64,000 bases of DNA from SIRX01 sp965214475 (GCA_965214475.1 OZ243953.1:992001-1056000), one strand, 5' to 3'. Shown: positions 51,260-60,750, numbered from the stretch's first letter. Notes: generated by a model from the sequence alone, not told the origin. Numbers and translations are program-made.

Positions 51260-52210
51260 TCAGGTTCCCAGGATGTACTCGCCGGACTCCGGGTTTTGGG
51301 CCAGGGCGGCGGCGCCGAGGACGCCGGACTCCGGCCCCAGGGTGGCCGGGCGTATGTCGACCAGATCCCGCGACGGAGAGCGGGCCCGCAGATAGACTTC
51401 CTTGCGGGCGGGCTCCAGTATGAGATCCCCGGCCTCGGCGGCGCCGCCACCGACCGCGATCATCTCCGGGTTGAAGATGTTGACGAACCCGGCGAGCCCG
51501 ATGCCGAGCCACCGACCCGCCTCTTCGAGCACGGACAGGGCAGCCTCGTCTCCTTCTTGCGCCAGCCGGGTAACGTCTTCTCCCTGGACTTCGCGGCTGT
51601 TTGCCAGGTCCCCTAGCGCTGAGTCGGGTTTTTCACCGGCGATCTCGCGGGCACGACGTTGTATGGAGGTCCCGGAGGCCAGGGCTTCCAGGCAACCGTG
51701 GTTGCCACAGCCGCAGCGGGGTCCATTGGCCTGAATCGTCATGTGGCCCAACTCGCCGCCGGATCCTTGCGCCCCCCGGAGGAGTGTGCCGTGGGAAATT
51801 ACACCTCCTCCCACCCCTGTCCCCAGCGTAACGAAGACTAGATGATCCACGTCGCGGCCCGCCCCGAACCGGAATTCGCCCCAGGCCGCCGCGGTGGCGT
51901 CATTCTCGATGGTTAGAAACCCGACCTCCGACTCCAACTCATCCTTTAACGATATCCCCTCTATGGAATGTAGATTGGGCGAGAATATTACTTTGCTCTC
52001 TTGCGCCAGTATGAGACCCGGCACCGCCAGGCAAATTCCGCTGGCCTCATAACCGTCACCAACCTCCTTGATCGCCCGCGCGATACCCTGAACTAGCTTT
52101 TCGGAATTATCCGCCGTTGGGTACCGGACCTCGTTCAAGACCTCACCATCCGGCGTGACGATGCCGGCGGCGATCTTGGTTCCCCCTACATCCACCCCTA
52201 GCGCGTTCAA
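51260..52210 (-). CDS. ROK family sugar kinase (glucokinase-like)
   Basis: 316 residues, cytosolic. ROK features: phosphate loop LGVDVGGTKIAAGIV, the catalytic aspartate in IENDATAAAWGEFRFG, GTGVGGGVISHGTL, and the zinc-binding CGCGNHGCLEALASG. Probably phosphorylates glucose with ATP (or polyphosphate); N-acetyl hexosamines are also possible. TTG start with AGGGTGAGG upstream. It lies between recJ and rsmI on the same strand. Confidence 0.92.
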   Translation of the reverse strand: MNALGVDVGGTKIAAGIVTPDGEVLNEVRYPTADNSEKLVQGIARAIKEVGDGYEASGICLAVPGLILAQESKVIFSPNLHSIEGISLKDELESEVGFLTIENDATAAAWGEFRFGAGRDVDHLVFVTLGTGVGGGVISHGTLLRGAQGSGGELGHMTIQANGPRCGCGNHGCLEALASGTSIQRRAREIAGEKPDSALGDLANSREVQGEDVTRLAQEGDEAALSVLEEAGRWLGIGLAGFVNIFNPEMIAVGGGAAEAGDLILEPARKEVYLRARSPSRDLVDIRPATLGPESGVLGAAALAQNPESGEYILGT

Positions 52211-52229
52211 AGCCTCACCCTCGAAATCA

Positions 52230-53906
52230 CTAACCCTGCCTCCAGTCGACTATCTCCAGCTCGGCCTCTCCCGTGTAAGAACTCCGGGCAACGGTATACG
52301 CCGCATCGAAAGTTCCTACCGGCAAACTCTCCGGCGTACCGGCCATCTTCGCCATTACCCCACCCCCCAGACGCACCAGGTTCATCGTCTCCCAGAGCTG
52401 GCGCGAGCCCTCTACCTGCAGCCCTTCCGAGACGAATACCGGCCGATGGTTCCCACTCCCGAACGGCGCGAGTTTTTCGTGCCAGTCCAGAAAACCGTTG
52501 GAAACACTGCCGAGGTCTATCTCCGCGTCTGCCTCTATCTCCGGGGAGAACACGTCGGGATTTTCTGTTTGCTGGGCCCGTACAGCCCCGTTGACCCCTT
52601 CTACAAAGGCGTCGAAGTTGCCGGGGTTTATGGAAAGGCCGGCGGCCTTCCGGTGTCCGCCCCACTCGCCGAGCAAGTTTCGTACCTCGAAAAGCGCCCC
52701 GTAGAGGTTCACGTCCGTCTCACCGGCGCGGGCGGAACCACCGTAGGAGCCATCGGCGCGGCGGTTCAGTATGGCCGCCGGGCGCCCCGTGGCCGAGGCT
52801 ACCCGGCCGGCGATCAGGCCGGCCAGACCTCCCGCTTCCTCGGTTACCACGACCTTGAAGTCCTGTTCTTCGACGACTTCTCCCATAGCCTGCTCGACGG
52901 CGTAACGGGTTCGGCGCTGACGCTCGCTGTTTAGCTGGTTGAGGGTCGAAGCAATTCTCAGGGCCTTACGGCTATCGTCGGTAAGGAGCATTTCCAGGGC
53001 CGGAGTGGGGTTCTTTATCCGGCCTATGGAATTAATGCGAGGCCCGATCTTCCACCCCAGGTCTTGCTCGTCCAATTGTCCCCGAACCCCGGCTACCTTT
53101 ACGAGCGCCTGAAGACCGGGCCGGGCCCCGCCCACAGCCAGCGTTCGGTTGATATGCCGCAGCCCCATCGTCGCCAGCGCCCGGTTGTCTCCTACGAGCG
53201 GCGCAATATCTACCACCGTTCCTATGGAGACGAGGTCCAGGAGCCGCCCCAGGCGCTGCTTGCCCTCCGGGTCGTTCATTTCCCTGGCCACTGCCCAGGC
53301 GAGCTTCCATGCTACACCCACGCCCGCCAGCGGGTCTTCCATGTTCCACAACTTCGGGTTCAGGACGGCGACCGCCGCGTCCGGTGGGTTCTCCGGCGGG
53401 ATATGATGGTCTGTCACGATCACGTCCATCCCCAAAGAAGCCGCCAAAGCAACCTCGTTCTTGTTCGAGATACCGCAGTCGGCGGTTACCAAGAGGTCTA
53501 CGCTCTCGGCAAATAGGTCCCGCACGTATGGTTCTAGCAAACTGTACCCGACCTGCCGGGTCGGTAGCTTGACTACCAGTTCCTCCGTGTAGTTCGAAAG
53601 CGCCTGGTAGAGCACCGCCGCCGAGGTTATGCCGTCGGTGTCGTAGTCTCCGAAAACGCCGATACGCTCACCGTTTTTTATGGCCTCCACGATCCGGCGG
53701 GCCGCCACGCGCCAGGGCTCTTCGTCCGGCGCCTGAACCACTTTCAGGGAAGGCGCCAAAAAGCCGTTCACTTGCTCGGGCAAAACCCCCCGATTAGCCA
53801 AAACCCGGGCGCCGAGTTCGTCTACATCAGAAACTCTTGCAAGCTCCGCAACGACATCCCGATCAGGCTCAAGGAGCTTCCAACGTGCCAAAGAGTTCCT
53901 TTCCAC
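52230..53906 (-). CDS. recJ: Single-stranded-DNA-specific exonuclease
   Basis: 5'-3' exonuclease in recombination and mismatch/base-excision repair. 558 residues. DHH-family motifs: FGDYDTDGITSAAVLY, TADCGISN, VTDHHIPPENPPDAAVAVLN, GVAWKLAW, GTVVDIAPLVGDNRAL; then DHHA1 (GGHRKAAGLSINP) and the OB-like RecJ C-terminal part. The first residue is ATG 53906, near GAAAGGAAC. DYDTDG instead of DYDVDG is a minor variation. Confidence 0.96.
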   Translation of the reverse strand: MERNSLARWKLLEPDRDVVAELARVSDVDELGARVLANRGVLPEQVNGFLAPSLKVVQAPDEEPWRVAARRIVEAIKNGERIGVFGDYDTDGITSAAVLYQALSNYTEELVVKLPTRQVGYSLLEPYVRDLFAESVDLLVTADCGISNKNEVALAASLGMDVIVTDHHIPPENPPDAAVAVLNPKLWNMEDPLAGVGVAWKLAWAVAREMNDPEGKQRLGRLLDLVSIGTVVDIAPLVGDNRALATMGLRHINRTLAVGGARPGLQALVKVAGVRGQLDEQDLGWKIGPRINSIGRIKNPTPALEMLLTDDSRKALRIASTLNQLNSERQRRTRYAVEQAMGEVVEEQDFKVVVTEEAGGLAGLIAGRVASATGRPAAILNRRADGSYGGSARAGETDVNLYGALFEVRNLLGEWGGHRKAAGLSINPGNFDAFVEGVNGAVRAQQTENPDVFSPEIEADAEIDLGSVSNGFLDWHEKLAPFGSGNHRPVFVSEGLQVEGSRQLWETMNLVRLGGGVMAKMAGTPESLPVGTFDAAYTVARSSYTGEAELEIVDWRQG

Positions 53907-53980
53907 TAAGACTCAAAAAAGTTACGCAGGCTCATTATACAGAGTGCCCGCGGGCCGCCTGTCCTCCGGAGGTCCGCCGC

Positions 53981-55261
53981 CTACACTAGCGGACTAAGGG
54001 AAGAGAGCGTGCGCTCCACGATTTTGGCTGGGAGCGGACGTTTCTCCCACTCCTCCAGCGTAAGCTCTTCGGCGTTGGTCTTGTCCAGGTCGAACATGCG
54101 CTCCATCTGATCCGCGAAGCGTTCACTGTATATCTCCAGGTTCACCTCGTAGTTGCCGAGCAGGCTGAGGCGATCTATGTTCGCCGTGCCAACCGTGGAC
54201 CAGACACCGTCCACGGTCGCAGTCTTCGAGTGGATCATGATGTGCTTGTAGCGGAAGATCCTCACGCCGGCTTCGAGCAGTTCGTAGAAGTGCCGCCGCG
54301 CCAACCAGTCAGCGGTTATGTGGTTGGATTCCTTCGGCAGAACCACCTGGACGTCCACGCCGCGCCGGGCCGCCTCGATCAGGTGCACGCGCAGCGCCCG
54401 GTCGGGGACAAAGTAGGCGTGGGTGAGGTAGATGTTCTTGTGGGCCCGGTCTATGGCCTCCAGGTAGACGCCCCGGATAGGGAAGATCCGCAGGTACGGG
54501 TCGTTTCGGTGCAGCACTAGATGTGAGTTCCAAGCCCGTTCAGCAGGTTGCGGTACTTTGGGCAGATCTGCGGTGTGGTGGGTGTTCCAAAAATCCACAA
54601 AAGCGTTCTCGATTTCGCGCACCTCTTTCCCCCGGATGCGCAGGTGAGTGTCGCGCCAGCCCGCCGCATAGAGCTTCCCGATATTGTAGCCGCCCATAAA
54701 AGCTATTCGACCATCTATACAAAGGATCTTACGATGGTCCCGGAAAAGAGTGCGCGGATCCACAAACCGAGAGAAGCCATCCAACGGCCGGAACTGGAGC
54801 GTGTGGATCTCTTTGGGAAACTGCTTGAACTTCGATGACACTACCATGTTGGCGAAACCATCGAAGATCACGTAAACCTCAACCCCTTCGCGGGCCTTAC
54901 GCTCCAGGGCCTCCACAAAGCGGCGGCCCGTGGCATCTCCTTTCCAGATAAAGGTCTCTAGAAAGATGTGGTCCCGGGCGTTCTCGATCTCGGAGAGCAT
55001 CGTCTCGTAGAGTTCGACGCCGTAGGGGTAGATCTTGATCTGCTCCTCGCCGCTCTCCAACTCTATCTCGCCCTGGTCCTCCCACGGGAAGCCTTCGCGC
55101 GGTTCTTCCCGACGCTTACGGAGCTGGGCCAACGTTACCAGGATGCCGACCAGCACAAACTGTATGGCGGTTAGCGCCAGAAAACCTCTTAGGGCCAGTT
55201 TGCGTAGGCTGCCAAAAGCAGCCCGCAACCCAGAGATTATCCGCCGGACGAGTGAAAGCAT
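53981..55261 (-). CDS. cls: Cardiolipin synthase / phospholipase D family protein
   Basis: 426 residues. One or two N-terminal helices (about 20-42) anchor it in the membrane; then two PLD domains with HKD motifs: FRDHRKILCIDGRIAFMGGY (about 180-200) and IMIHSKTATVDGVWSTVGTA (about 342-361). This double-HKD layout is bacterial cardiolipin synthase, joining two phosphatidylglycerol molecules. Other PLD activities are possible. Next upstream on the strand is the DUF697-like gene, 21 bases away. Confidence 0.93.
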   Translation of the reverse strand: MLSLVRRIISGLRAAFGSLRKLALRGFLALTAIQFVLVGILVTLAQLRKRREEPREGFPWEDQGEIELESGEEQIKIYPYGVELYETMLSEIENARDHIFLETFIWKGDATGRRFVEALERKAREGVEVYVIFDGFANMVVSSKFKQFPKEIHTLQFRPLDGFSRFVDPRTLFRDHRKILCIDGRIAFMGGYNIGKLYAAGWRDTHLRIRGKEVREIENAFVDFWNTHHTADLPKVPQPAERAWNSHLVLHRNDPYLRIFPIRGVYLEAIDRAHKNIYLTHAYFVPDRALRVHLIEAARRGVDVQVVLPKESNHITADWLARRHFYELLEAGVRIFRYKHIMIHSKTATVDGVWSTVGTANIDRLSLLGNYEVNLEIYSERFADQMERMFDLDKTNAEELTLEEWEKRPLPAKIVERTLSSLSPLV

Positions 55262-55282
55262 GGAGTTAATACTACAGTGGCG

Positions 55283-56041
55283 CTACCGGTTACGAAACCG
55301 GGCGACGAAGTTCTCGGCCTCCGCCACAGCCCGGCTACGGATCTCGGACATCTCCTTCTCGCCGACCTCCTGCTTGCCGCGCTCGAAGTAGAGCATCGTG
55401 GCCCGGCCCATCGCTATCGTTCCAGCGTACCCGATTGCCGCCGCCGCGGCCCAACCGCCGAGCGGGATGAACTTGACCAACTGGCGGCTCAAGGCCCGGA
55501 GTCCGAAACCGGCGGCAACCACCCCAACCAACTCTTGGGCCCGGTCTATGGAGAGCGCCTCCCCGTGAATAGCGGCGATATTTAGAACCATCCGGCCCTG
55601 GTTGGCGGTCATCACCGGCATATCGGCGCCGGGGATCGGCAGCGCCCCGATCACCGCGTTCTGCCGAGCGTTCTTATGTATCACTTCTTCACAAACTGCC
55701 CGGCGGAACAGCGGGTATCCTCGGCCAAGCGGTATCAGGTAATTTTCGTCCAACGCGTCCACGAGCCGGGGCACCAACTCATTGCCCACGATCCCCTCGC
55801 TAACGGCTGAGAGATTGATCTCGTCTGGCTCGTCCACGGCTTTCCCAGAGAGCATCAGCGCCCCCCCATCCTCCGGGACGCTCAGTATGATCTCCGCCCC
55901 CTGAACACCCCGTTGGGCCGCGAGGATGTCCGCCAATTTGGCGGCTCGTTCGGAAGTGCCGAGTACCGCAAGGGTCGCGTGTTCCTGTGCGGCCTTGCGC
56001 GACTCCTGAAACACTCGATACAGATTTCTAACACCGATCAT
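55283..56041 (-). CDS. DUF697-like membrane-associated protein
   Basis: 252 residues. The C-terminal half has the hydrophobic helical pattern of DUF697, often fused to GTPases (VICEEVIHKNARQNAVIGAL-like segment, IPGADMPVMTANQGRMVLNI, a GFGLRALSRQLVKFIP helix, then GGWAAAAAIGYAGTIAMGRA). No GTPase domain is fused. The N-terminal third is a small alpha/beta region. Function unknown. It is divergent from rpoD and shares its upstream region. Confidence 0.78.
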   Translation of the reverse strand: MIGVRNLYRVFQESRKAAQEHATLAVLGTSERAAKLADILAAQRGVQGAEIILSVPEDGGALMLSGKAVDEPDEINLSAVSEGIVGNELVPRLVDALDENYLIPLGRGYPLFRRAVCEEVIHKNARQNAVIGALPIPGADMPVMTANQGRMVLNIAAIHGEALSIDRAQELVGVVAAGFGLRALSRQLVKFIPLGGWAAAAAIGYAGTIAMGRATMLYFERGKQEVGEKEMSEIRSRAVAEAENFVARFRNR

Positions 56042-56088
56042 ATTTGCCTACCTCTACTTCCACTATTTACGAGACCTCTGGACTACGA

Positions 56089-56116
56089 TTGATCTCTGAA
56101 CCTTTTAAGATATATT
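56089..56116 (+). promoter_or_regulatory. rpoD promoter
   Basis: TTGATC (56089-56094, 4 of 6 matches), a 16-base spacer, TATATT (56111-56116, 5 of 6). Predicted transcription start is near 56123, giving a 40-base leader to rpoD. It resembles the other promoters read in this window, suggesting housekeeping sigma recognition. Confidence 0.55.
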
Positions 56117-56162
56117 ACGTGCATATATCAGTAGAGTTTCAGTCTAGGAGAACCGGAGAAGA

Positions 56163-57257
56163 TTGCAACCCCAACGCGACCTGCGGGAAGTCGAAGAGGT
56201 AAGGGAGCTTTTCGAGGCTAGCCAACAGACCGGCACCCTGGAGTCTACCGAGGTCCTCGAACTCCTTCAGGAGTTGGACCTCTCCACCGCAGAGATCCAG
56301 CAAGTCTACGGACTTCTCCGTGAAAACGGCATAGAGGTCGTGGACTCCGAGTTTCTGGCCGACACCCTCTCCGAAGATGAAGATACCCAGGTCGTCCAGG
56401 CTGTTTTGGAGAGCAACCTCCGTACCCGCTACACGGGCGACGCCGTACAGATGTACTTGGATGAGATCGGCAAGACTCCGCTACTCACCAAGCCCCAAGA
56501 GGGTTACCTAGCCCGGCGTATTGAGAGGGGCGATAGGAAAGCCAAAGCCCACCTTACCCGGGCGAACCTGCGGCTAGTCGTCTCCATCGCCAAAAAGTAC
56601 GCCAGCCGGGGCGTCTCGCTGCTAGACCTCGTGCAAGAAGGAAATATCGGCCTTATGCGGGCGGTCGAAAAGTTCGACTACCGCAAAGGCTACAAGTTCT
56701 CCACTTACGCGACGTGGTGGATCCGTCAGGCCGTAACCCGCGCCATCGCGGACAAGGGCCGAACCATACGAGTTCCCGTTCACATGGTCGAGAAGATCAA
56801 CAAGTACTACCGGGTGCACCGGGCATTGGCCGCCGAACTGAACCGCGACCCGACCGACGAAGAGGTGGCCCCGATTCTTGAGACGGACGCCACCGAGATA
56901 GCCCGCATCCGGCGGGTCAGCCGGCGCTCCATCTCGCTCGAAACCCCCGTTGGCGAGGACCACTCCTCAGAGCTCGGGGACTTTATCGCCGACGAGGAAT
57001 CGGAAAGCCCGCACGATCTGGCCAAGTCTTCGCTTCTAAAAGCCCGGATGCGCGAGGCCCTAAACGGCCTTCCCGAGCGCGAGCGGATGGTGTTGGAGTA
57101 CCGCTTCGGCCTTACCGGCGGACAACCCAAGACCCTGGAAGAGGTAGGCGAACGTTTCGACGTGACCCGCGAGCGCATCCGCCAGATACAGCTAACGGCA
57201 CTCGCAAAGATAAAAAGCAGTCCCCACGCCGCGAGCCTGCGGGACCTACTAGACTAA
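56163..57257 (+). CDS. rpoD: RNA polymerase primary sigma factor (sigma-70, RpoD/SigA)
   Basis: 364 residues. Region 1.1-like helical part (about 8-60), region 1.2 (DAVQMYLDEIGKTPLLTKPQ), region 2 (LVVSIAKKYASRGVSLLDLV to the -10-binding KGYKFSTYATWWIRQAVTRA), region 3 (RVPVHMVEKINKYYRVHRAL), region 4 with the -35 HTH (TLEEVGERFDVTRERIRQIQ). Presence of 1.1 and strict region 2/4 consensus argues for the primary factor rather than a group 2 relative. TTG start with GGAGAAGA just before it. A classical promoter precedes it. Confidence 0.95.
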   Translation: MQPQRDLREVEEVRELFEASQQTGTLESTEVLELLQELDLSTAEIQQVYGLLRENGIEVVDSEFLADTLSEDEDTQVVQAVLESNLRTRYTGDAVQMYLDEIGKTPLLTKPQEGYLARRIERGDRKAKAHLTRANLRLVVSIAKKYASRGVSLLDLVQEGNIGLMRAVEKFDYRKGYKFSTYATWWIRQAVTRAIADKGRTIRVPVHMVEKINKYYRVHRALAAELNRDPTDEEVAPILETDATEIARIRRVSRRSISLETPVGEDHSSELGDFIADEESESPHDLAKSSLLKARMREALNGLPERERMVLEYRFGLTGGQPKTLEEVGERFDVTRERIRQIQLTALAKIKSSPHAASLRDLLD

Positions 57258-57267
57258 CCGGCGTTTT

Positions 57268-57438
57268 CTACCTCCGTCCGGATCCCCTTCCCCGATTCTG
57301 CCCATTCTCTTCTCTTTCGTCGTTTTCCTGATGTTCCGGATCCCGCTCTACAGCTTCACCGAAGACTCGCATAAGTACGGGAATGCCGATCAGGGCGACC
57401 ACCGCTATGATTACTATGGCTATTACAGCAATTCCCAA
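57268..57438 (-). CDS. 56-residue single-pass membrane protein
   Basis: TTG 57438 has AAGGGG seven bases upstream and opens 56 codons to TAG at 57270-57268. The product is one strong transmembrane helix (GIAVIAIVIIAVVALIGIPV) followed by a hydrophilic acidic-then-basic tail (EAVERDPEHQENDEREENGQ, then NRGRGSGRR). This is a typical small bacterial membrane protein. It lies about 100 bases downstream of the S41 peptidase on the same strand and converges with rpoD. Confidence 0.55.
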   Translation of the reverse strand: MGIAVIAIVIIAVVALIGIPVLMRVFGEAVERDPEHQENDEREENGQNRGRGSGRR

Positions 57439-57539
57439 AAGCTAACCCCTTCCCGAGATTCACACAAACTGCCGAGCCGGAACTCGACAACGACATATTA
57501 CCGCAAAAAACTTCCGGCAAGCCTCCAGAACAAAGCTTG

Positions 57540-58781
57540 CTACTGATCCCGAACTTCTTCAAAGGCACGGCGTAGTTGGGCGTCTCTATTCAGGATCTCT
57601 TCCCGGGAGAGGTCCTTTGCATCGGTCGGGAACACAGGCTCGCCGTCTTTACCGAGCTTGACCTTTATACCCGGGTCTATACCGCTGTCGCGGATGAAGT
57701 CTCCATTGGGGGTAAGCCACTCTGCGATGCCGAGCAGGATGGATGAGCCGTCATCGAGGGTGAATTCTTTTAGAACCGTTCCGGTGCCGAAGGTGGTCGT
57801 CCCGATGACCGGTGCCCGTTCATTGTCCCGGAAGGCACCGGCCAATATCTCCGAGCTGGAGGCAGAGCCGTTGTTTACGAGTATCGTCAGGGGGGCTTCC
57901 GTAGGATTCGCGCCGCCGGCGACCCTTACCTCCTCCCGATCATCGGAGGCGTCTTTGCGGAGGTAGACGACGCTGTCAGGCTCCAAAAACTGACCGGCTA
58001 TGTCCACCGCCTGATCCAGGCGTCCACCGGGATTGTTGCGGAGATCCAGAATAAATCGTTCGGCCCCTGCATCCCGGGCTTCGGTAAAGGCCTCCTCCAG
58101 CCTTTCGGCGCTGTCGTTGGTGAAGGACGCCAGACGAACCTGGGCCACATCGGTGCCGGGTACAATGTTCCAAGAGGTCACCGGAGACTCTATCTTGGAC
58201 CGCTCTAGCGTAAAACCTCGCTCTTCCTCGTTTCTCAGGACGGTAATCTCTACCTCGGTTCCTTCTGGTCCGCGAACCCTCTCGGCGATCTTGGACAACT
58301 CCTGTTTCCGAACACCATTTCCGTTTACCGCTATTATGACGTCCCCGGTCTGTACACCAGCCTGTTCTGCCGGAGACCCTTCTATCGGGGCCGCGACCAC
58401 CGCACTACCCTCCTTGCTCTCAAGTTGTATTCCAACCCCCACGTAGGTGCCGGAGAGCCCCTGACGATTCTGCTGCCGTTCTTCAGGCGTCAGGAAACGC
58501 GTGTGTCCTTCGTCACCCAGGGAATCGAGCATGCCTTCTATCGCCGCGTAAGTTTGCTGCCGGGGCTTCACCGCACCCTGGTCCACGTAGTCATCTTGGA
58601 CTACGTCCAAAGCCCCCGCATAGAGCCTCAGACTTTCCTGGTCCGCCTCACCGAGATCCGCCGGGCTCTGTGAACGCCCGAAGAGGTAAGCTCCCAGTGC
58701 GACCACCAGGATGAGCAGCACCAGGGCCAGCGCGAGCACCACCGAGACACGGCTGAATTTTACGGAGGTATTCTTGAACAC
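57540..58781 (-). CDS. S41 family C-terminal processing peptidase, catalytic Lys replaced
   Basis: 413 residues, membrane-anchored (helix about 13-33), facing outside. Order: N-terminal helical part, PDZ (about 108-190, GVGIQLESKEGSAVVAAPIE, AGVQTGDVIIAVNG), S41 core with FILDLRNNPGG and the nucleophile region NNGSASSSEILAG (Ser308). In CtpA-type enzymes the general base is the Lys in FGKGTVQ. Here the equivalent is Thr333 in FGTGTVLKEF, with Lys338 five residues on. A subfamily with FGTGTV appears to exist, so it may use another base or act as a PDZ scaffold. Confidence 0.9.
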   Translation of the reverse strand: MFKNTSVKFSRVSVVLALALVLLILVVALGAYLFGRSQSPADLGEADQESLRLYAGALDVVQDDYVDQGAVKPRQQTYAAIEGMLDSLGDEGHTRFLTPEERQQNRQGLSGTYVGVGIQLESKEGSAVVAAPIEGSPAEQAGVQTGDVIIAVNGNGVRKQELSKIAERVRGPEGTEVEITVLRNEEERGFTLERSKIESPVTSWNIVPGTDVAQVRLASFTNDSAERLEEAFTEARDAGAERFILDLRNNPGGRLDQAVDIAGQFLEPDSVVYLRKDASDDREEVRVAGGANPTEAPLTILVNNGSASSSEILAGAFRDNERAPVIGTTTFGTGTVLKEFTLDDGSSILLGIAEWLTPNGDFIRDSGIDPGIKVKLGKDGEPVFPTDAKDLSREEILNRDAQLRRAFEEVRDQ

Positions 58782-58839
58782 AGAGAGATTCTACTATGTA
58801 AAGTTCGTCAGTCAGACAGCATTTCGGCTCGTCAGCACG

Positions 58840-59018
58840 CAGCATCTCCGAAATTGTGACTCAGGATAATTCCCTCGGCCTCAACCTCACTGTCGAGTAA
58901 TTCGGCTATGATGATTTTGAGGAGCGCATTGAATCCCTAACCTGTTAGCGCCCAATATATCGAAAGCGAATGAGATGATCCCACGCACCGTCTTGGTCTT
59001 GTAGCCGAGTCCCATGAA
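58840..59018 (-). pseudogene. GNAT (RimJ/RimL-type) acetyltransferase remnant
   Basis: In the 385-base gap before the S41 gene, the minus strand reads GYKTKTVRGIISFAFDILGANRLGIQC and on to NHHSRI (broken here into shorter parts: GYKTKTVRGIISFAFD, ILGANRLGIQCAPQN), close to the RimJ/RimL pattern G-Y-x-T-E-A-V-R ... F-A-F-D-x-L-G-A-N-R-V-E-I. After a one-base shift it continues as EVEAEGIILSHNF, like E-x-E-G-x-L-R-N. No start, a frameshift and stops mark it as dead. The rest of the gap (59020-59166) shows nothing recognisable. Confidence 0.5.
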
Positions 59019-59166
59019 TCGGGCCCGACGAATTTGTACACAAGTAGCGGAATGATCTCTGGCCCTTGGCACAAAATTTAGCTGCGTGGAAAAGAGAGCA
59101 CACTACGCTAACCAGTTCTTGAAGATACCCGGTTGCGTCAGGCTATCGTAGATAACTAGCAGGCTG

Positions 59167-60750
59167 CTAGTCTTGCAACGACCATTCTCCAATATTCCAG
59201 AATGGTCCGGCCAGGGTCGGGTTAACTTTCGGACCCTCTAAATTATCGTCATAAGCGTAGTAGACCGGACGTTGGTAGAGCGGTATTACCGGCAAGTCAT
59301 CCGCCATGATCCGCTGCACCTGCTTTATGGTGCGGGCGCGTTTGTCCGTGTCTAGCATTTCGTCTGCCCGGCTCATTAGCAAGCTGGCTTCGGGGTTTTC
59401 GTAACGGTAATAGTTCTGTCCATCCGGCGGAAACGATTCCGCGCCGAAGAGCGCGCCTAGCTGCGGCTCAGGGGTCGCGAGCCAGGCCCATTCGCCCATC
59501 TGGAAGTCACCTTCCGGCAGTCGCTCACCAAATAGAGTTTGTGAAGCAACATTGTCTATTTTGACGGTTATTCCAATGTTCTCCAACTGGCGCTTTACTT
59601 CCCTCTGCAGCATCGTTCGAAGGTCGTCCGGAGTGGTCGTAAAGGAGACCGTAGTATCGGCTCCTTCGGATTTTGCTTGTAGCACGAGTTGACGTGCCCG
59701 CTCCGGATCGAAGTCGTACTTCTCCCACGCGGGAGTGTAGAAAGGGTCCTGTTCCGGCACTAGGATGCTATCAAGCGGCCGGACCTGTCCCGGTAGGATC
59801 TCTTCTAGGAGCTGCTCGCGGTTTATGCCGTAGGCTACGGCCCGGCGCAGTTTGAGATTGTCTATCTTGTTGGTGTTGAAGGCTACGTGTTCCCAAGCAG
59901 TTCCCGCGGCGCTGTCTACCCGTACGCCCTGATAGCTTCCGAGTTCCTTTTTAAGGCCTGTTCTCAACGGCGGGTTGATAAAGCTCACCTCACCGGATTT
60001 CAACGCCGCATTGAGCTTCTGGACATTCGGGATAAAACGGAAGGAGATCCGCTTTATCGGAGGTGCTTCGCCCCAGTAGTTAGTGTTCTCTTCGAGGATC
60101 AGGTTCCGTCCGTTGTTCCACTGCTGGAGGACGTAGGGACCGCTGCCGACCACCTCTTCGTTTAGTGCCCGGTCGAAGTCTTCGCCGCTGTAGATGTGTT
60201 TCGGCAGAATCGCACTTTGCGGGCCACTCAAGAGGTCGCGCCACGCCGCGTAAGGCTCGGAAAAAGTCATCCGAACTGTCTGCTCGTCGGGCGTCTGGAA
60301 TTTCTCTATTTTGTTCCAGCCTTCACGGCTGATAACGTTGTTTCCCGGGTTCATTACGGTCCTGTAAGTGAACCGGGCATCCTCACTGGTTAGAGGCTCA
60401 CCGTCGGAGAAAGTAAGGTAATCTTTGAGCCTGTACTCAACAATGAGTGGGTCTTTGCTCACGACTACCGGTCCACCCTCGGCGAGTTCGGGAGAAATAG
60501 TAAGGTCCGGTTGGATCTCGTATGGTTTCTCCAGGACACCGGCCACCATGTCGCTCGTTGCTACGGATTCACCGCCAAAAACAAATGGATTGAGGATGGC
60601 CGGCTCTTCGTCGTAGCCCACAGCCAGGTTTCCACTGCTAACAGCCGGATCATTGCTTTCATCCTGCCCTCGTTCGTCGTCGCTACAACCGGCGGCTACC
60701 AGGACAGCGAGCGCCGTCATCACCACGAGCCGCCACACAACAACTTTCAA
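59167..60750 (-). CDS. ABC transporter substrate-binding lipoprotein, family 5
   Basis: 527 residues of the DppA/OppA type, binding peptides or other organic ligands outside the membrane. Lipoprotein signal with lipobox VLVAAGCSDDE (Cys22). Family segments: LNPFVFGGESVATSDM, a LTFSDGEPLTSEDARFTY-like region (DYLTFSDGEPLTSEDARF), GSGPYVLQQW, NTNKIDNLKLRRAVAYGINR, and the C-terminal PVIPLYQRPVYYAY. No permease or ATPase gene is adjacent, so it is an orphan or works with a transporter elsewhere. Confidence 0.92.
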   Translation of the reverse strand: MKVVVWRLVVMTALAVLVAAGCSDDERGQDESNDPAVSSGNLAVGYDEEPAILNPFVFGGESVATSDMVAGVLEKPYEIQPDLTISPELAEGGPVVVSKDPLIVEYRLKDYLTFSDGEPLTSEDARFTYRTVMNPGNNVISREGWNKIEKFQTPDEQTVRMTFSEPYAAWRDLLSGPQSAILPKHIYSGEDFDRALNEEVVGSGPYVLQQWNNGRNLILEENTNYWGEAPPIKRISFRFIPNVQKLNAALKSGEVSFINPPLRTGLKKELGSYQGVRVDSAAGTAWEHVAFNTNKIDNLKLRRAVAYGINREQLLEEILPGQVRPLDSILVPEQDPFYTPAWEKYDFDPERARQLVLQAKSEGADTTVSFTTTPDDLRTMLQREVKRQLENIGITVKIDNVASQTLFGERLPEGDFQMGEWAWLATPEPQLGALFGAESFPPDGQNYYRYENPEASLLMSRADEMLDTDKRARTIKQVQRIMADDLPVIPLYQRPVYYAYDDNLEGPKVNPTLAGPFWNIGEWSLQD

